64,000 nt of DNA from Pseudomonas lalkuanensis (lineage in GTDB: Bacteria; Pseudomonadota; Gammaproteobacteria; Pseudomonadales; Pseudomonadaceae), in the NCBI RefSeq assembly GCF_008807375.1, contig NZ_CP043311.1:4506001-4570000 (forward strand), read 5' to 3'. Position numbers and translations under genes: made by a program. The notes below the pieces were generated by a model, which did no database searches, was not told where the DNA came from, and was given only the letters and a program-made list of their open reading frames with translations. Below are positions 26,908 through 40,843 of this stretch, piece after piece. Position 1 is the first letter of the stretch. Every line of letters starts with the position of its first letter.

Positions 26908-28410
26908 TCAGGGCAGTGTGATCCACACCGCCTTGGTTTCCAGCAGGTAATCCAGCTGTTCCGACCCAAGGTCCTTGCCGTAGCCCGACTGCTTGTAGCC
27001 GCCGAAGGGCATGGAAGGATCGAGGGTGCTATGGGCATTGACGTAGACGGTGCCCGCACGCAGGCGCGGGATCAGGCTGTGGACCCGCCCGAGGTCGTTG
27101 GAATAGAGCGCCGCTGCCAGGCCGAAGGGCGAATCGTTGGCCAGGGCCAGCGCTTCTTCTTCATCGTCGAAGGGCGCGGTCACCAGCACCGGGCCGAAGA
27201 TTTCCTCCTGGACGACGCGCATGTCATTGCGGCAGTTGGCGAAGACGGTCGGCTGGACGAAGAAGCCGGGGCCTTCGACGGGCTGGCCGCCGCAGTAAAG
27301 CTCCGCGCCTTCGGCCTTGCCGGTCTCGATGTACTCCAGCACGCGCTGTTGTTGCTGGCGCGACACCATCGGGCTGATGAAGCAGTCAGGGTCCAGGCCG
27401 GGGGCGATCTTCAGTGTCGCGGTGTAGGCCGCCAGCTCCCGCAGGAACTCGGCGTAGACACTGCGATGGACATAGGCACGGGTACCGGCATCGCAGACCT
27501 GGCCGGAGTTGAAGAACACACCGTTGGCCACCGCCTGGGCTGCGGCCTTGATGTCGGCATCGGCGAAGACGATCACCGGGGATTTGCCGCCCAGCTCCAG
27601 CGTCAGGCGCTTCATCTGGTCCATGGCCGCCTTGCCAACGGAGCAGCCCACCGGAGTCGATCCGGTAAAGCTCAGCTTGTCGATGCCCGGATGGCTGGAC
27701 ATGGCCGAGCCGACCACGCTGCCGCGCCCGGTGACGATGTTCACCACGCCATCGGGAATGCCCGCCTCCTGCACCAGTTCGGCAAAACGCAGGGCCGACA
27801 GGGAGGTCAGCTCCGCTGGTTTCACGACTACTGTGCAGCCCACCGCAAGCGCGGCGCCGAGCTTCCAGGCCATGGTCTGCAGCGGGAAGTTCCAGGGCAC
27901 GATCACGCCCACCACGCCGACCGGCTCCTTGCGGGTATAGGCCAGGTAGTTGCCGGGCAGCGACGGCTCCACGGTGCGCCCGTGGATCTTGCTGGCCCAG
28001 CCGGCGAAATAGCGGAAGGTGTCGATGGTGCCCTGGATATCCACAACCCGCGCCTGGGCGACCGACTTGCCCATGTCGATGGATTCGATCTCCGCCAGCT
28101 CATCGGCATTGGCTTCGATCAGGTCGGCCAGGCGATGCAGCAGGCGCTCGCGCTCCAGGGGCTTGAGCTGGCTCCAGGCACCGCCGTCGAACTGCGCGCG
28201 GGCAGCCTGGACCGCGCGGTCGAGGTCGTCCGCAGTACCCATGGGAATGCGGGTGAGCACGCCGCCGGTGGACGGCTCGATCACCTCGGCGTTGTCAGCC
28301 GATTCCAGCCAGGCACCGCCAACGAACATGTTCTGCGCCTTGCCGAGGAAACGCTGGGTCGCCTCGGATACACCGAATTTCTGCAGATAGTCTTTAACCT
28401 TGATGTCCAC
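26908..28410 (-). CDS. NAD(P)-dependent aldehyde dehydrogenase (betaine-aldehyde/aminoaldehyde type)
   Basis: The 500-residue protein shows the family residues: N174 in VPWNFPLQ, the general base E272 in LELGGKSP and nucleophile C306 in GQVCDAGTR. It converts an aldehyde to an acid. The translation start is GTG 28410, supported by a strong AGGAGG site. Only 20 bp separate it from the ureohydrolase gene, so the two share an operon. In this context the substrate is probably the aldehyde made by the GMC dehydrogenase, perhaps a guanidino-aldehyde. That is inference. Confidence 0.9.
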   Translation of the reverse strand: MDIKVKDYLQKFGVSEATQRFLGKAQNMFVGGAWLESADNAEVIEPSTGGVLTRIPMGTADDLDRAVQAARAQFDGGAWSQLKPLERERLLHRLADLIEANADELAEIESIDMGKSVAQARVVDIQGTIDTFRYFAGWASKIHGRTVEPSLPGNYLAYTRKEPVGVVGVIVPWNFPLQTMAWKLGAALAVGCTVVVKPAELTSLSALRFAELVQEAGIPDGVVNIVTGRGSVVGSAMSSHPGIDKLSFTGSTPVGCSVGKAAMDQMKRLTLELGGKSPVIVFADADIKAAAQAVANGVFFNSGQVCDAGTRAYVHRSVYAEFLRELAAYTATLKIAPGLDPDCFISPMVSRQQQQRVLEYIETGKAEGAELYCGGQPVEGPGFFVQPTVFANCRNDMRVVQEEIFGPVLVTAPFDDEEEALALANDSPFGLAAALYSNDLGRVHSLIPRLRAGTVYVNAHSTLDPSMPFGGYKQSGYGKDLGSEQLDYLLETKAVWITLP

Positions 28411-28430
28411 TCTCTGTTCCTCCTGGCCTG

Positions 28431-29402
28431 TCAGCGGTTGCGGGCACGTTCGTGGAAGATGAAGCCGATGCTGTTCATCAGCAGTTGCGCCGCGAGGATC
28501 GAGGTGGCGCCAGTGGGGTCGTAGGCCGGTGCAACTTCCACCAGGTCCATGCCGACGACCCGGCCCTGGCTGCGCTTGGCCAGCGCCTGGATGATTTCCA
28601 GCACTTCGTAGTAGAGGAAGCCGCCGTGGCTGGGCGTGCCGGTACCGGGGGCGATGGACGGGTCGAAACCGTCGATGTCGATGGTGATGTAGTAGTCCAG
28701 GCCTTCCGGAATCTTCGCCATGACGCCTTCGGTGCCCAGGCGGCGCACGTCGCGCACCGACAGGATCTGCGAACCGGCGGCGCGGGCCGCGTCGTAGTCA
28801 TCGCGGTTGGAGGAGGACACGTTGCGGATACCCATCTGGGTCATGCCGACGATGTGGTCCAGCTCGGAGGCGCGGCGCAGCGGGTTGCCGTGGCCGTAGC
28901 GCACACCGTGGCGCTCATCGACGAAGTCCAGGTGAGCATCGAAATGCACGATATGGATGGGCGCGTGGCCCTCGAAGGCCTTGATCACCGGGGCATGGAT
29001 CGAGTGGTCGCCACCCAGCACCACCGGCATGGCACCGGATTGGAGGATCTTGCGTACGGCGAATTCGATGTTGTCATTACTGGAGGCCATGTCGGTGTGG
29101 ACGATGTCCGCATCGCCGACATCCACCATGCGCACCTGGTCTTCGGTCAGGTAGAGGGCATCGTCTTCGTGGTCGTAGGCGCCGGAATGGCCGAAGGAGA
29201 AGAGCGTGGAGGCTTCGCGAATGCTGCGCGGTCCGAAGCGTGCCCCGGAGCGCCATTGGGTGCCCATGTCATTGGGAGCGCCGAGCACGGCCACGTCCGC
29301 GTTGATGGCATCCCAATCGGTGCAGATCGGGGACTTGGCAAACGTACAGTGACCTACGAAAGGCAGGTTCAACCGCCCGGATTCATAAGCATTCTTCGAC
29401 AT
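28431..29402 (-). CDS. Ureohydrolase (agmatinase/guanidino-acid hydrolase family)
   Basis: The 323-residue protein has all metal ligands of the arginase/agmatinase family: H133 in GGDHSIHAP, D155, H157 and D159 in FDAHLDF, and D242 and D244 in IDIDGFDPS. It should hydrolyse a guanidino group to urea and an amine with two Mn ions. Sequence alone does not say whether the substrate is agmatine, guanidinobutyrate, guanidinopropionate or guanidinoacetate. An adjoining aldehyde dehydrogenase and alcohol dehydrogenase favour a guanidino acid made by oxidation of an alcohol. It is the first gene of the minus-strand operon, divergent from a LysR regulator. Confidence 0.9.
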   Translation of the reverse strand: MSKNAYESGRLNLPFVGHCTFAKSPICTDWDAINADVAVLGAPNDMGTQWRSGARFGPRSIREASTLFSFGHSGAYDHEDDALYLTEDQVRMVDVGDADIVHTDMASSNDNIEFAVRKILQSGAMPVVLGGDHSIHAPVIKAFEGHAPIHIVHFDAHLDFVDERHGVRYGHGNPLRRASELDHIVGMTQMGIRNVSSSNRDDYDAARAAGSQILSVRDVRRLGTEGVMAKIPEGLDYYITIDIDGFDPSIAPGTGTPSHGGFLYYEVLEIIQALAKRSQGRVVGMDLVEVAPAYDPTGATSILAAQLLMNSIGFIFHERARNR

Positions 29403-29486
29403 AGTCGCACGCCTCGCTTTTTTGTTTTCAGTGGTCGGCGAACCGGCTTCGAATTCGCCGTTGCAGCGAATATGTGCGCAGATTTA

Positions 29487-29504
29487 TTTTGTAAAAATGC
29501 AAAA
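29487..29504. promoter_or_regulatory. Putative LysR-type operator between ureohydrolase and lysR genes
   Basis: TTTTG (29487-29491), eight bases and CAAAA (29500-29504) form a perfect dyad in the 156-bp divergent region. LysR regulators commonly bind such T-N11-A dyads beside their own gene. Confidence 0.45.
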
Positions 29505-29558
29505 CATCAGATGCTCATATCGCAAGTAACGATGTAATTCGTCGAGCGGGAGGCCCAC

Positions 29559-30470
29559 GTGATCCAGTTGCATGATGTCGACCTGAAGCTGCTTCGGGTC
29601 TTCGCCACGATCGTCAAATGCGGGGGGTTTTCCGCTGCCCAGGCGGCCCTCAATGCCGGTCAGTCCACCATCAGCGAACAGATGAGCCACCTGGAGACCC
29701 GCCTCGGGGTCAAGCTCTGCCAGCGCGGCCGCAGCGGCTTTCGACTGACCGAGCAGGGCGTGGCGATCCACGAGGCGACCCAGCGCCTGCTTTCGGCGGT
29801 GGAGACCTTCTGCATGGACGCCGACGTGCTCAAGCAGCGCATCAGCGGCAAGCTCAACCTCGGCATCATCGACAGCACGCTCACCGATCGCGCCTCTCCC
29901 CTGCCCCGCGCCACCCAGCGCTTCGTCTCCCGTGGGCACGACGTTCACCTCAGCGTCTACGTCGGCACCCCGGCGGAACTGGAAGAGCGGGTGCTGGACA
30001 ACCGGCTGCACCTGGCCATCGGTCACTTTCCCGCGAGAATTCCCGGCCTCGACTACTCACCGCTGTACCAGGAGGCGCTGGGCCTGTACTGCGGGCGTCA
30101 CCACCCGCTGTTCGCCAGCAACCTGACCGGGCAGGCACTGCACGAGGCCATTGCCGCAAGCCGTATCGCGGTACGCGGCTACATGCAGCAGTACGACCTC
30201 GATGTGCTCGGCGTGAGCAAGGCGGCGGCCACTGTGGATAACATCGAGGCCCTGGCGATACTGGTCATTTCGGGTGCTTACATCGGCCTGCTTCCGGCGC
30301 ATGTCGCCGAACAGTGGGTCAGCACCCGCGAGATGCGCCACCTGCCCATCTTCCGGGACCAACTGGAATCGCAGTTCGACGTGATCACCCGTCGCGGCGC
30401 GGCACCACCGATCCTCAGCGCCTTCCTCGAAGACCTGACCGCCTGCTCCGGCGGTCTGACCAAGGGCTGA
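29559..30470 (+). CDS. LysR-family transcriptional regulator
   Basis: The 303-residue protein has an N-terminal LysR helix-turn-helix (about 7-66: LRVFATIVKCGGFSAAQAALN, STISEQMSHLE) and a C-terminal effector domain. The start codon is GTG 29559 with a GGGAGG site. It is divergent from the ureohydrolase operon, so it is probably its activator, by analogy with GbuR and GpuR. The unusual part is downstream: the sigma54 activator of glycine catabolism starts only 22 bp after its stop, which suggests a shared transcript. Confidence 0.9.
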   Translation: MIQLHDVDLKLLRVFATIVKCGGFSAAQAALNAGQSTISEQMSHLETRLGVKLCQRGRSGFRLTEQGVAIHEATQRLLSAVETFCMDADVLKQRISGKLNLGIIDSTLTDRASPLPRATQRFVSRGHDVHLSVYVGTPAELEERVLDNRLHLAIGHFPARIPGLDYSPLYQEALGLYCGRHHPLFASNLTGQALHEAIAASRIAVRGYMQQYDLDVLGVSKAAATVDNIEALAILVISGAYIGLLPAHVAEQWVSTREMRHLPIFRDQLESQFDVITRRGAAPPILSAFLEDLTACSGGLTKG

Positions 30471-30492
30471 CCAGCCAGCAGGCGAATTCCCC

Positions 30493-32028
30493 ATGCGCAT
30501 ACACGTCACCTTCATCGACCGCGTCGGCATCACCCAGGAAGTCCTGGCCTTGCTCGGCGGTCGCAACCTCAACCTGGAAGCGGTGGAGATGATTCCGCCG
30601 AACGTCTACATCGACGCCCCCAGCCTCGGTCCGGAGGTGCTGGAAGAACTGCGCGAAGCCTTGCATGGAGTGCGGGGCGTGCAGGCGGTGACAGTGGTCG
30701 ACATCCTCCCCGGCCAGCGTCGCCGCCTGCAGCTCGACGCCCTCCTCGCCGCCGTCAGCGACCCGGTGCTGGCGGTGGACGCCAGCGGCCACGTGCTACT
30801 GGCCAATCCTTCGCTGGTCGGCCTCTACGGCCGCGACCCGACGGGCGAGCCCCTGTCGAGCCTGTTCGATGATCCCGGCCTGGCGCAGACCCTGATCGAG
30901 CGGAGCTTCCGCCTGCCCATGTGCGAAGTGACCTTCAAGGGCCTGGCCCTGCTGCTGGACGCCACCCCCATCACGGGCGGCGCGGACGCCGGGGCACAGG
31001 ACCTGGCCGGCAGCCTGCTGACCCTCTACCCGCCGAGCCGCATCGGCTCGCGCCTGGCCTCCCTGCGCCCGGAAAGCGGCGAAGGCCTGGAGACCCTGCT
31101 GGGCAAGTCGGCGCCCCTCAAGCAGCTCAAGGCACGCCTGCACAAGGTCGCTCGGCTGGATGCGCACCTGCTGATTCGCGGCGAAACCGGCACCGGCAAA
31201 GAGCTGGTGGCCCGCGCCTGCCACGCCCTGAGCGATCGCAAGGATGCGCCCTTCCTCGCACTGAACTGCGCGGCATTGCCTGAGAGCCTGGCCGAAAGCG
31301 AACTCTTCGGTTACTCGGCCGGCGCCTTCACCGGCGCCCAGCGTGGCGGCAAACCGGGCCTGCTGGAGCTGGCCGACGGCGGCACGGTATTCCTCGACGA
31401 AGTCGGCGAGATGTCGCCCTACCTGCAGGCCAAGCTGCTGCGCTTTCTCAGCGACGGCTGCTTCCGCCGGGTGGGCGGGGACCGGGAAGTCCATGTGAAT
31501 GTCCGCGTGCTCGGCGCCACCCACAGGCACCTGGAACGCATGGTCAGCGAGGGCAGTTTCCGCGAGGACCTGTTCTATCGTCTCAACGTACTCAACCTCG
31601 ACGTGCCGCCCCTGCGCGAGCGCGGCCAGGACATCCTCCTGCTCGCCGAGCACTTCCTCGACCAGGCCTGCGCGCAGATCCAGCGCGCACCGTGCCACCT
31701 GGCCCCGGCCACCTACCCGCTGCTGCTGGGCAATCGCTGGTCGGGCAACGTGCGCCAGTTGCAGAACGTGATCTTCCGCGCCGCCGCCATCAGCGAAGGC
31801 GACCTGATCGACTGCGACAGCCTGGAACTTGCCGGCACGGCCCTCGGCGCTCCCCAGGCCGACCCCATGGAAGTCACCAGCCTGGAAGACGCCGTGCAGG
31901 GCTTCGAGAGGAACCTGCTGCAGCAACTCTTCGCCGCCTACCCCTCCACCCGGCAGTTGGCGGCCAGGCTGAATACTTCCCACACCGCCATCGGGCAGCG
32001 GCTGCGCAAGTACGGTATTTCCCGATAG
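30493..32028 (+). CDS. gcsR: Sigma54-dependent activator, GcsR/TyrR-like
   Basis: The 511-residue protein has an N-terminal ACT-type domain (1-70), a PAS-like segment (about 78-175) and an AAA+ ATPase domain. The latter carries Walker A GETGTGKE (230-237) and the sigma54 contact loop GAFTGA (277-282). A C-terminal TyrR-type helix-turn-helix follows (about 470-511, [21 protein letters not shown]). GcsR of P. aeruginosa has this layout and turns on the gcvH2-gcvP2-glyA2-sdaA-gcvT2 operon when glycine rises. The same operon follows here, with a -24/-12 promoter. An intact GAFTGA motif shows it can work with sigma54. Confidence 0.88.
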   Translation: MRIHVTFIDRVGITQEVLALLGGRNLNLEAVEMIPPNVYIDAPSLGPEVLEELREALHGVRGVQAVTVVDILPGQRRRLQLDALLAAVSDPVLAVDASGHVLLANPSLVGLYGRDPTGEPLSSLFDDPGLAQTLIERSFRLPMCEVTFKGLALLLDATPITGGADAGAQDLAGSLLTLYPPSRIGSRLASLRPESGEGLETLLGKSAPLKQLKARLHKVARLDAHLLIRGETGTGKELVARACHALSDRKDAPFLALNCAALPESLAESELFGYSAGAFTGAQRGGKPGLLELADGGTVFLDEVGEMSPYLQAKLLRFLSDGCFRRVGGDREVHVNVRVLGATHRHLERMVSEGSFREDLFYRLNVLNLDVPPLRERGQDILLLAEHFLDQACAQIQRAPCHLAPATYPLLLGNRWSGNVRQLQNVIFRAAAISEGDLIDCDSLELAGTALGAPQADPMEVTSLEDAVQGFERNLLQQLFAAYPSTRQLAARLNTSHTAIGQRLRKYGISR

Positions 32029-32040
32029 GGACAGCGCTTT

Positions 32041-32080
32041 TGTGGGAGCGAATTCATTCGCGAATGAATTCGCTCCCACA
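32041..32080. repeat. 40-bp perfect palindrome, copy 2
   Basis: Two 20-bp arms, TGTGGGAGCGAATTCATTCG and its complement, meet with no loop. It lies 13 bp after the gcsR-like gene and is identical in core to copies at 22132 and 35653. Confidence 0.95.
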
Positions 32081-32124
32081 CTGCCTCCCCGTGATTCTTT
32101 TCCGACGGTTCGATTCCATTCCAC

Positions 32125-32228
32125 TGGAGCGATTTCGCTCCAATCTCCTTCAGAACCCCGGCTTCCGGGCCTTTCCTCATTCAGAGCAGCTGAAAGACTC
32201 TTCCCGTGGTGGAGCGATATCGCTCCAC
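32125..32228. repeat. Pair of TGGAGCGAT(A/T)TCGCTCCA dyads upstream of the gcv promoter
   Basis: TGGAGCGATTTCGCTCCA (32125-32142) and GTGGAGCGATATCGCTCCAC (32209-32228) are near-identical palindromes about 85 bp apart, centre to centre. They lie between the gcsR-like gene and the sigma54 promoter. They could be upstream activator sites or members of a dispersed Pseudomonas repeat. Confidence 0.6.
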
Positions 32229-32290
32229 AGAAAGAGCCTGGCCGGCGCTTAAAATCATTCAAGTCATTGAAATTAAGACTTTTAAAGAAT

Positions 32291-32306
32291 TGGCATCCTA
32301 CTTGCT
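32291..32306 (+). promoter_or_regulatory. Sigma54 (-24/-12) promoter of the gcv operon
   Basis: TGGCATCCTACTTGCT matches the consensus TGGCAC-N5-TTGCW with exactly ten bases between GG and GC. It lies 60 bp before gcvH, in the right place for activation by the GcsR-like protein. Confidence 0.85.
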
Positions 32307-32365
32307 CTTGTTCCACCAGCCGAGCCAAACGCTCGGAACCCAACCTGATAACAAGAGGAACATCC

Positions 32366-32743
32366 ATGACCATCCTGCGTTTCACTCCCGAGCACGAATG
32401 GCTGCGTATCGAAGCAACCGGTGAAGTCACCGTCGGCATCACCAGCTTTGCCCAGGAAGCCCTCGGCGACGTGGTGTTCGTCCAGTTGCCCGACGCGGGC
32501 CGCTTCGAGCAGGGCGAAGAAGTCGCCGTGCTGGAATCGGTGAAGGCCGCCAGCAACATCACCATGCCGCTCACCGGTGAGGTTCTGGAAGTGAACCAGG
32601 CCCTGGCCGACAGCCCCGAACTGGTCAACGAGGCCCCCATGGGTGACGGCTGGTTTTTCCGCATCCGCCCGGACAACCCCGAAGCCCTCGGCAGCCTGAT
32701 GGACCAGGCCGCCTATGACCGCTTCCTCGCCGACCACGCCTGA
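32366..32743 (+). CDS. gcvH: Glycine cleavage system H protein
   Basis: GcvH carries the aminomethyl group between the P, T and L proteins on a lipoyl arm. The 125-residue protein has the lipoylation lysine K60 in [12 protein letters not shown] 32366 follows AGAGGAA and begins [13 protein letters not shown]. The frame is open far upstream through the palindrome region but nothing there is conserved. It is the first gene of the gcvH-gcvP-glyA-sdaA-gcvT-lipA group. A lipoyl synthase gene at the end of the group would make its cofactor. Confidence 0.96.
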   Translation: MTILRFTPEHEWLRIEATGEVTVGITSFAQEALGDVVFVQLPDAGRFEQGEEVAVLESVKAASNITMPLTGEVLEVNQALADSPELVNEAPMGDGWFFRIRPDNPEALGSLMDQAAYDRFLADHA

Positions 32744-32757
32744 CCGGAGAAGCCGCC

Positions 32758-35622
<2,865 letters not shown>

Positions 35623-35652
35623 TCCAGCCCGCCACCAGTGGGAATCATCACC

Positions 35653-35692
35653 TGTGGGAGCGAATTCATTCGCGAATGAATTCGCTCCCACA
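35653..35692. repeat. 40-bp perfect palindrome, copy 3
   Basis: Identical to copy 2 over all 40 bases. It lies inside the gcv operon, between gcvP and glyA, where the RNA hairpin could affect mRNA stability or partial termination. Confidence 0.95.
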
Positions 35693-35720
35693 GTCAGCCC
35701 GAACAAGAAGGAAACCGACC

Positions 35721-36974
<1,254 letters not shown>

Positions 36975-36996
36975 TCCCTTTTCCGGGATTCGAAAT

Positions 36997-38373
<1,377 letters not shown>

Positions 38374-38387
38374 TCAATCGTCCGTAG

Positions 38388-38434
38388 GGTGCGCCGCGCG
38401 CACCACAGACGTTCATCGGTGCGCCTGGCGCACC
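38388..38434. repeat. Two GGTGCG hairpins between sdaA and gcvT
   Basis: GGTGCGCCGCGCGCACC (38388-38404) and GGTGCGCCTGGCGCACC (38418-38434) are short inverted repeats of a family that also appears at 49474 and 57724-57794. Confidence 0.7.
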
Positions 38435-38450
38435 TTACTGGAGATTCCGC

Positions 38451-39575
38451 GTGACTACTGAAACCCTCGCCCAAACCCCGCTGCACGCCCTGCACCTCGA
38501 ACTCGGTGCGCGCATGGTGCCCTTCGCCGGTTACGACATGCCGGTGCAATACCCGCTCGGCGTGCTCAAGGAGCACCTGCACACCCGCGAGCAGGCCGGC
38601 CTGTTCGACGTCTCGCACATGGGCCAGATCCTCCTGCGTGGCGCCAACGCCGCCCGCGCCCTGGAAAGCCTGGTGCCGGTGGACATCCTCGACCTGCCGA
38701 TCGGCACCCAGCGCTACGCGCTGTTCACCGACGAGAACGGCGGCATCCTCGACGACCTGATGGTCGCCCGTCTCGCCGACGACGAACTGTTCCTGGTGGT
38801 CAACGCCGCCTGCAAGGAGCAGGACCTGGCGCACCTGCAGAAGCACCTTGGCGAACAGTGCGCCATCGAGTCGCTGTTCGAGTCCCGCTCCCTGCTCGCC
38901 CTGCAGGGGCCGGCCGCCGCCGCGGTGCTCGGCCGCCTCGCCCCGGAAGTGCGGGCGATGACCTTCATGCAGTTCGCCAGCGTGAACCTGCAGGGTGTGG
39001 CCTGCTACGTCAGCCGCTCCGGCTACACCGGCGAGGATGGCTACGAGATCTCCGTGCCGGTGGCCGAGGCCGAAGCCCTGGCCCGCGCCCTGCTGGCCCA
39101 GCCGGAAGTCCAGCCGATCGGCCTCGGCGCGCGTGACTCGCTGCGCCTGGAAGCCGGCCTGTGCCTCTACGGCCACGACATGAGCACCGCCACCACGCCG
39201 GTGGAGGCCAGCCTCGGCTGGGCCATCTCCAAGGCCCGCCGTGCCGATGGCCTGCGTGCCGGCAACTTCCCCGGCGCCGGCCAGGTCTTCGCCCAGCAGC
39301 GCGACGGCGTGCCGAGCAAGCGCGTCGGCCTGCTGCCACAGGAGCGCGTGCCGGTGCGTGAAGGCGCGGAGATCGTCGATGCCGACGGCACAGTGATCGG
39401 CCGCGTCTCCAGCGGCGGCTTCGGCCCCAGCCTCGGTGCCCCGGTGGCCATGGGTTACGTCACCGCCAGCCACGCCGCCCTGGACAGCGAGGTCTGGGCC
39501 CTGGTGCGCGGCAAGCGCGTGGCCATGAAAGTGGCCAAGACCCCCTTCGTGCCGCAGCGTTACTACCGCGGCTGA
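38451..39575 (+). CDS. gcvT: Aminomethyltransferase, glycine cleavage T protein
   Basis: GcvT moves the one-carbon unit from the GcvH lipoyl arm to tetrahydrofolate and frees ammonia. The 374-residue protein begins with a GTG codon at 38451, preceded by TGGAG. Family motifs [24 protein letters not shown] and [12 protein letters not shown] are present. It lies 77 bp after sdaA, with a hairpin repeat between. No gcvL-type lipoamide dehydrogenase gene is in the group, so the L protein must come from elsewhere. Confidence 0.96.
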   Translation: MTTETLAQTPLHALHLELGARMVPFAGYDMPVQYPLGVLKEHLHTREQAGLFDVSHMGQILLRGANAARALESLVPVDILDLPIGTQRYALFTDENGGILDDLMVARLADDELFLVVNAACKEQDLAHLQKHLGEQCAIESLFESRSLLALQGPAAAAVLGRLAPEVRAMTFMQFASVNLQGVACYVSRSGYTGEDGYEISVPVAEAEALARALLAQPEVQPIGLGARDSLRLEAGLCLYGHDMSTATTPVEASLGWAISKARRADGLRAGNFPGAGQVFAQQRDGVPSKRVGLLPQERVPVREGAEIVDADGTVIGRVSSGGFGPSLGAPVAMGYVTASHAALDSEVWALVRGKRVAMKVAKTPFVPQRYYRG

Positions 39576-39587
39576 GAGCTGTTGCTC

Positions 39588-39642
39588 TCGTAGGAACGAG
39601 CTTGCTCACGAAGCTGTTCGCGAGCAGAGCCCGCTCCTACGA
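39588..39642. repeat. Degenerate REP-like inverted repeat
   Basis: TCGTAGGAACGAGCTTGCTCACGAA (39588-39612) is partly complementary to 39617-39642. It is a worn copy of the family at 15771, here between gcvT and lipA. Confidence 0.6.
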
Positions 39643-39669
39643 AAAACGCCGAGCCTTCGGAGCAAGAAC

Positions 39670-40644
39670 ATGACCGAAACCCAGATCACCCCGCGTCCGC
39701 AGCCGTTGCAGGCCGGCGTAAAACTGCGCGGCGCCGAGAAGGTCGCGCGCATTCCCGTGAAGATCATTCCCACCGAGGACCTGCCGCGCAAACCGGACTG
39801 GATCCGCGTCCCCATCGCCATTTCGCCGGAGGTGGCCCGGATCAAGCAACTCCTGCGCAAGCACAAGCTGCACAGCGTCTGCGAGGAAGCTTCCTGCCCG
39901 AACCTGGGCGAGTGTTTCTCCGGCGGTACCGCCACCTTCATGATCATGGGCGACATCTGCACCCGTCGCTGCCCGTTCTGCGACGTCGGCCACGGCCGGC
40001 CGAAGCCGCTGGACCCGGATGAGCCGAAGAACCTGGCCATCGCCATCGCCGACCTGCGCCTGAAATACGTGGTGATCACCTCGGTGGACCGCGACGACCT
40101 GCGCGACGGCGGCGCCCGGCACTTCGTCGATTGCCTGCGCGAGATCCGCAAGCTATCCCCGGGCATTCAGCTGGAAACCCTGGTGCCGGACTATCGCGGC
40201 CGCATGGACGTAGCGCTCGCCATCACCGAGCAGGAGCCGCCGGATGTGTTCAATCACAACCTGGAAACGGTGCCGCGCCTGTACAAAGCCGCGCGTCCGG
40301 GCTCGGATTTCGAGTGGTCGCTGGACCTCCTGGAGAACTTCAAGCAGCGCATGCCCCATGTGCCAACCAAGTCCGGCCTGATGCTGGGCCTGGGCGAGAC
40401 GGACGACGAAGTGATCGAAGTCATGCAGCGCATGCGCGAACACGACATCGACATGCTGACCCTCGGCCAGTACCTGCAACCATCGCGCAACCATCTGCCG
40501 GTGCAGCGCTTCGTGCACCCGGACACCTTCGCGCGTTTCACCGAACTAGGCGCCGGGATGGGCTTTTCGAACGTGGCGGCAGGTCCCCTGGTGCGCTCCT
40601 CGTACCACGCTGACCAGCAGGTACACGGGAAGAAGATCGGCTGA
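39670..40644 (+). CDS. lipA: Lipoyl synthase in the glycine-cleavage cluster
   Basis: LipA inserts two sulfurs into octanoyl groups on lipoyl domains. The 324-residue radical-SAM protein has the auxiliary cluster cysteines C71, C76 and C82 ([12 protein letters not shown]) and the SAM cluster C97, C101 and C104 (CTRRCPFC). The C-terminal RSSYHAD motif is intact. Its position at the end of the gcv group is notable, since lipA usually sits with lipB. I infer a paralogue dedicated to GcvH lipoylation or boosting it during glycine growth. A 94-bp gap with a repeat separates it from gcvT. Confidence 0.94.
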   Translation: MTETQITPRPQPLQAGVKLRGAEKVARIPVKIIPTEDLPRKPDWIRVPIAISPEVARIKQLLRKHKLHSVCEEASCPNLGECFSGGTATFMIMGDICTRRCPFCDVGHGRPKPLDPDEPKNLAIAIADLRLKYVVITSVDRDDLRDGGARHFVDCLREIRKLSPGIQLETLVPDYRGRMDVALAITEQEPPDVFNHNLETVPRLYKAARPGSDFEWSLDLLENFKQRMPHVPTKSGLMLGLGETDDEVIEVMQRMREHDIDMLTLGQYLQPSRNHLPVQRFVHPDTFARFTELGAGMGFSNVAAGPLVRSSYHADQQVHGKKIG

Positions 40645-40669
40645 GCGATAAGGAAGGCGCCCAGTTGTT

Positions 40670-40812
40670 TGTGGGAGCCAATTCATTCGCGAAATGACAC
40701 GGCACCGAGCCATGACTCAACGCCCCTGCCCCCCGGCCCCTCTCCCGGAGGGAGAGGGGGTGACTCTCGGTTCACCGCCTGCGCGTAACGCTGTAGGGCG
40801 AATTCATTCGCC
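40670..40812. repeat. Broken palindrome remnants between lipA and metE
   Basis: 40670-40692 (TGTGGGAGCCAATTCATTCGCG) is half of the 40-bp palindrome with one change. A CCCCTCTCCCGGAGGGAGAGGGG hairpin lies at 40738-40760. GGGCGAATTCATTCGCC at 40796-40812 is another partial copy. The stretch has no gene. Confidence 0.6.
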
Positions 40813-40843
40813 GGGCAGGCCGAAGGCTTGCCTGGCGTTTCCC

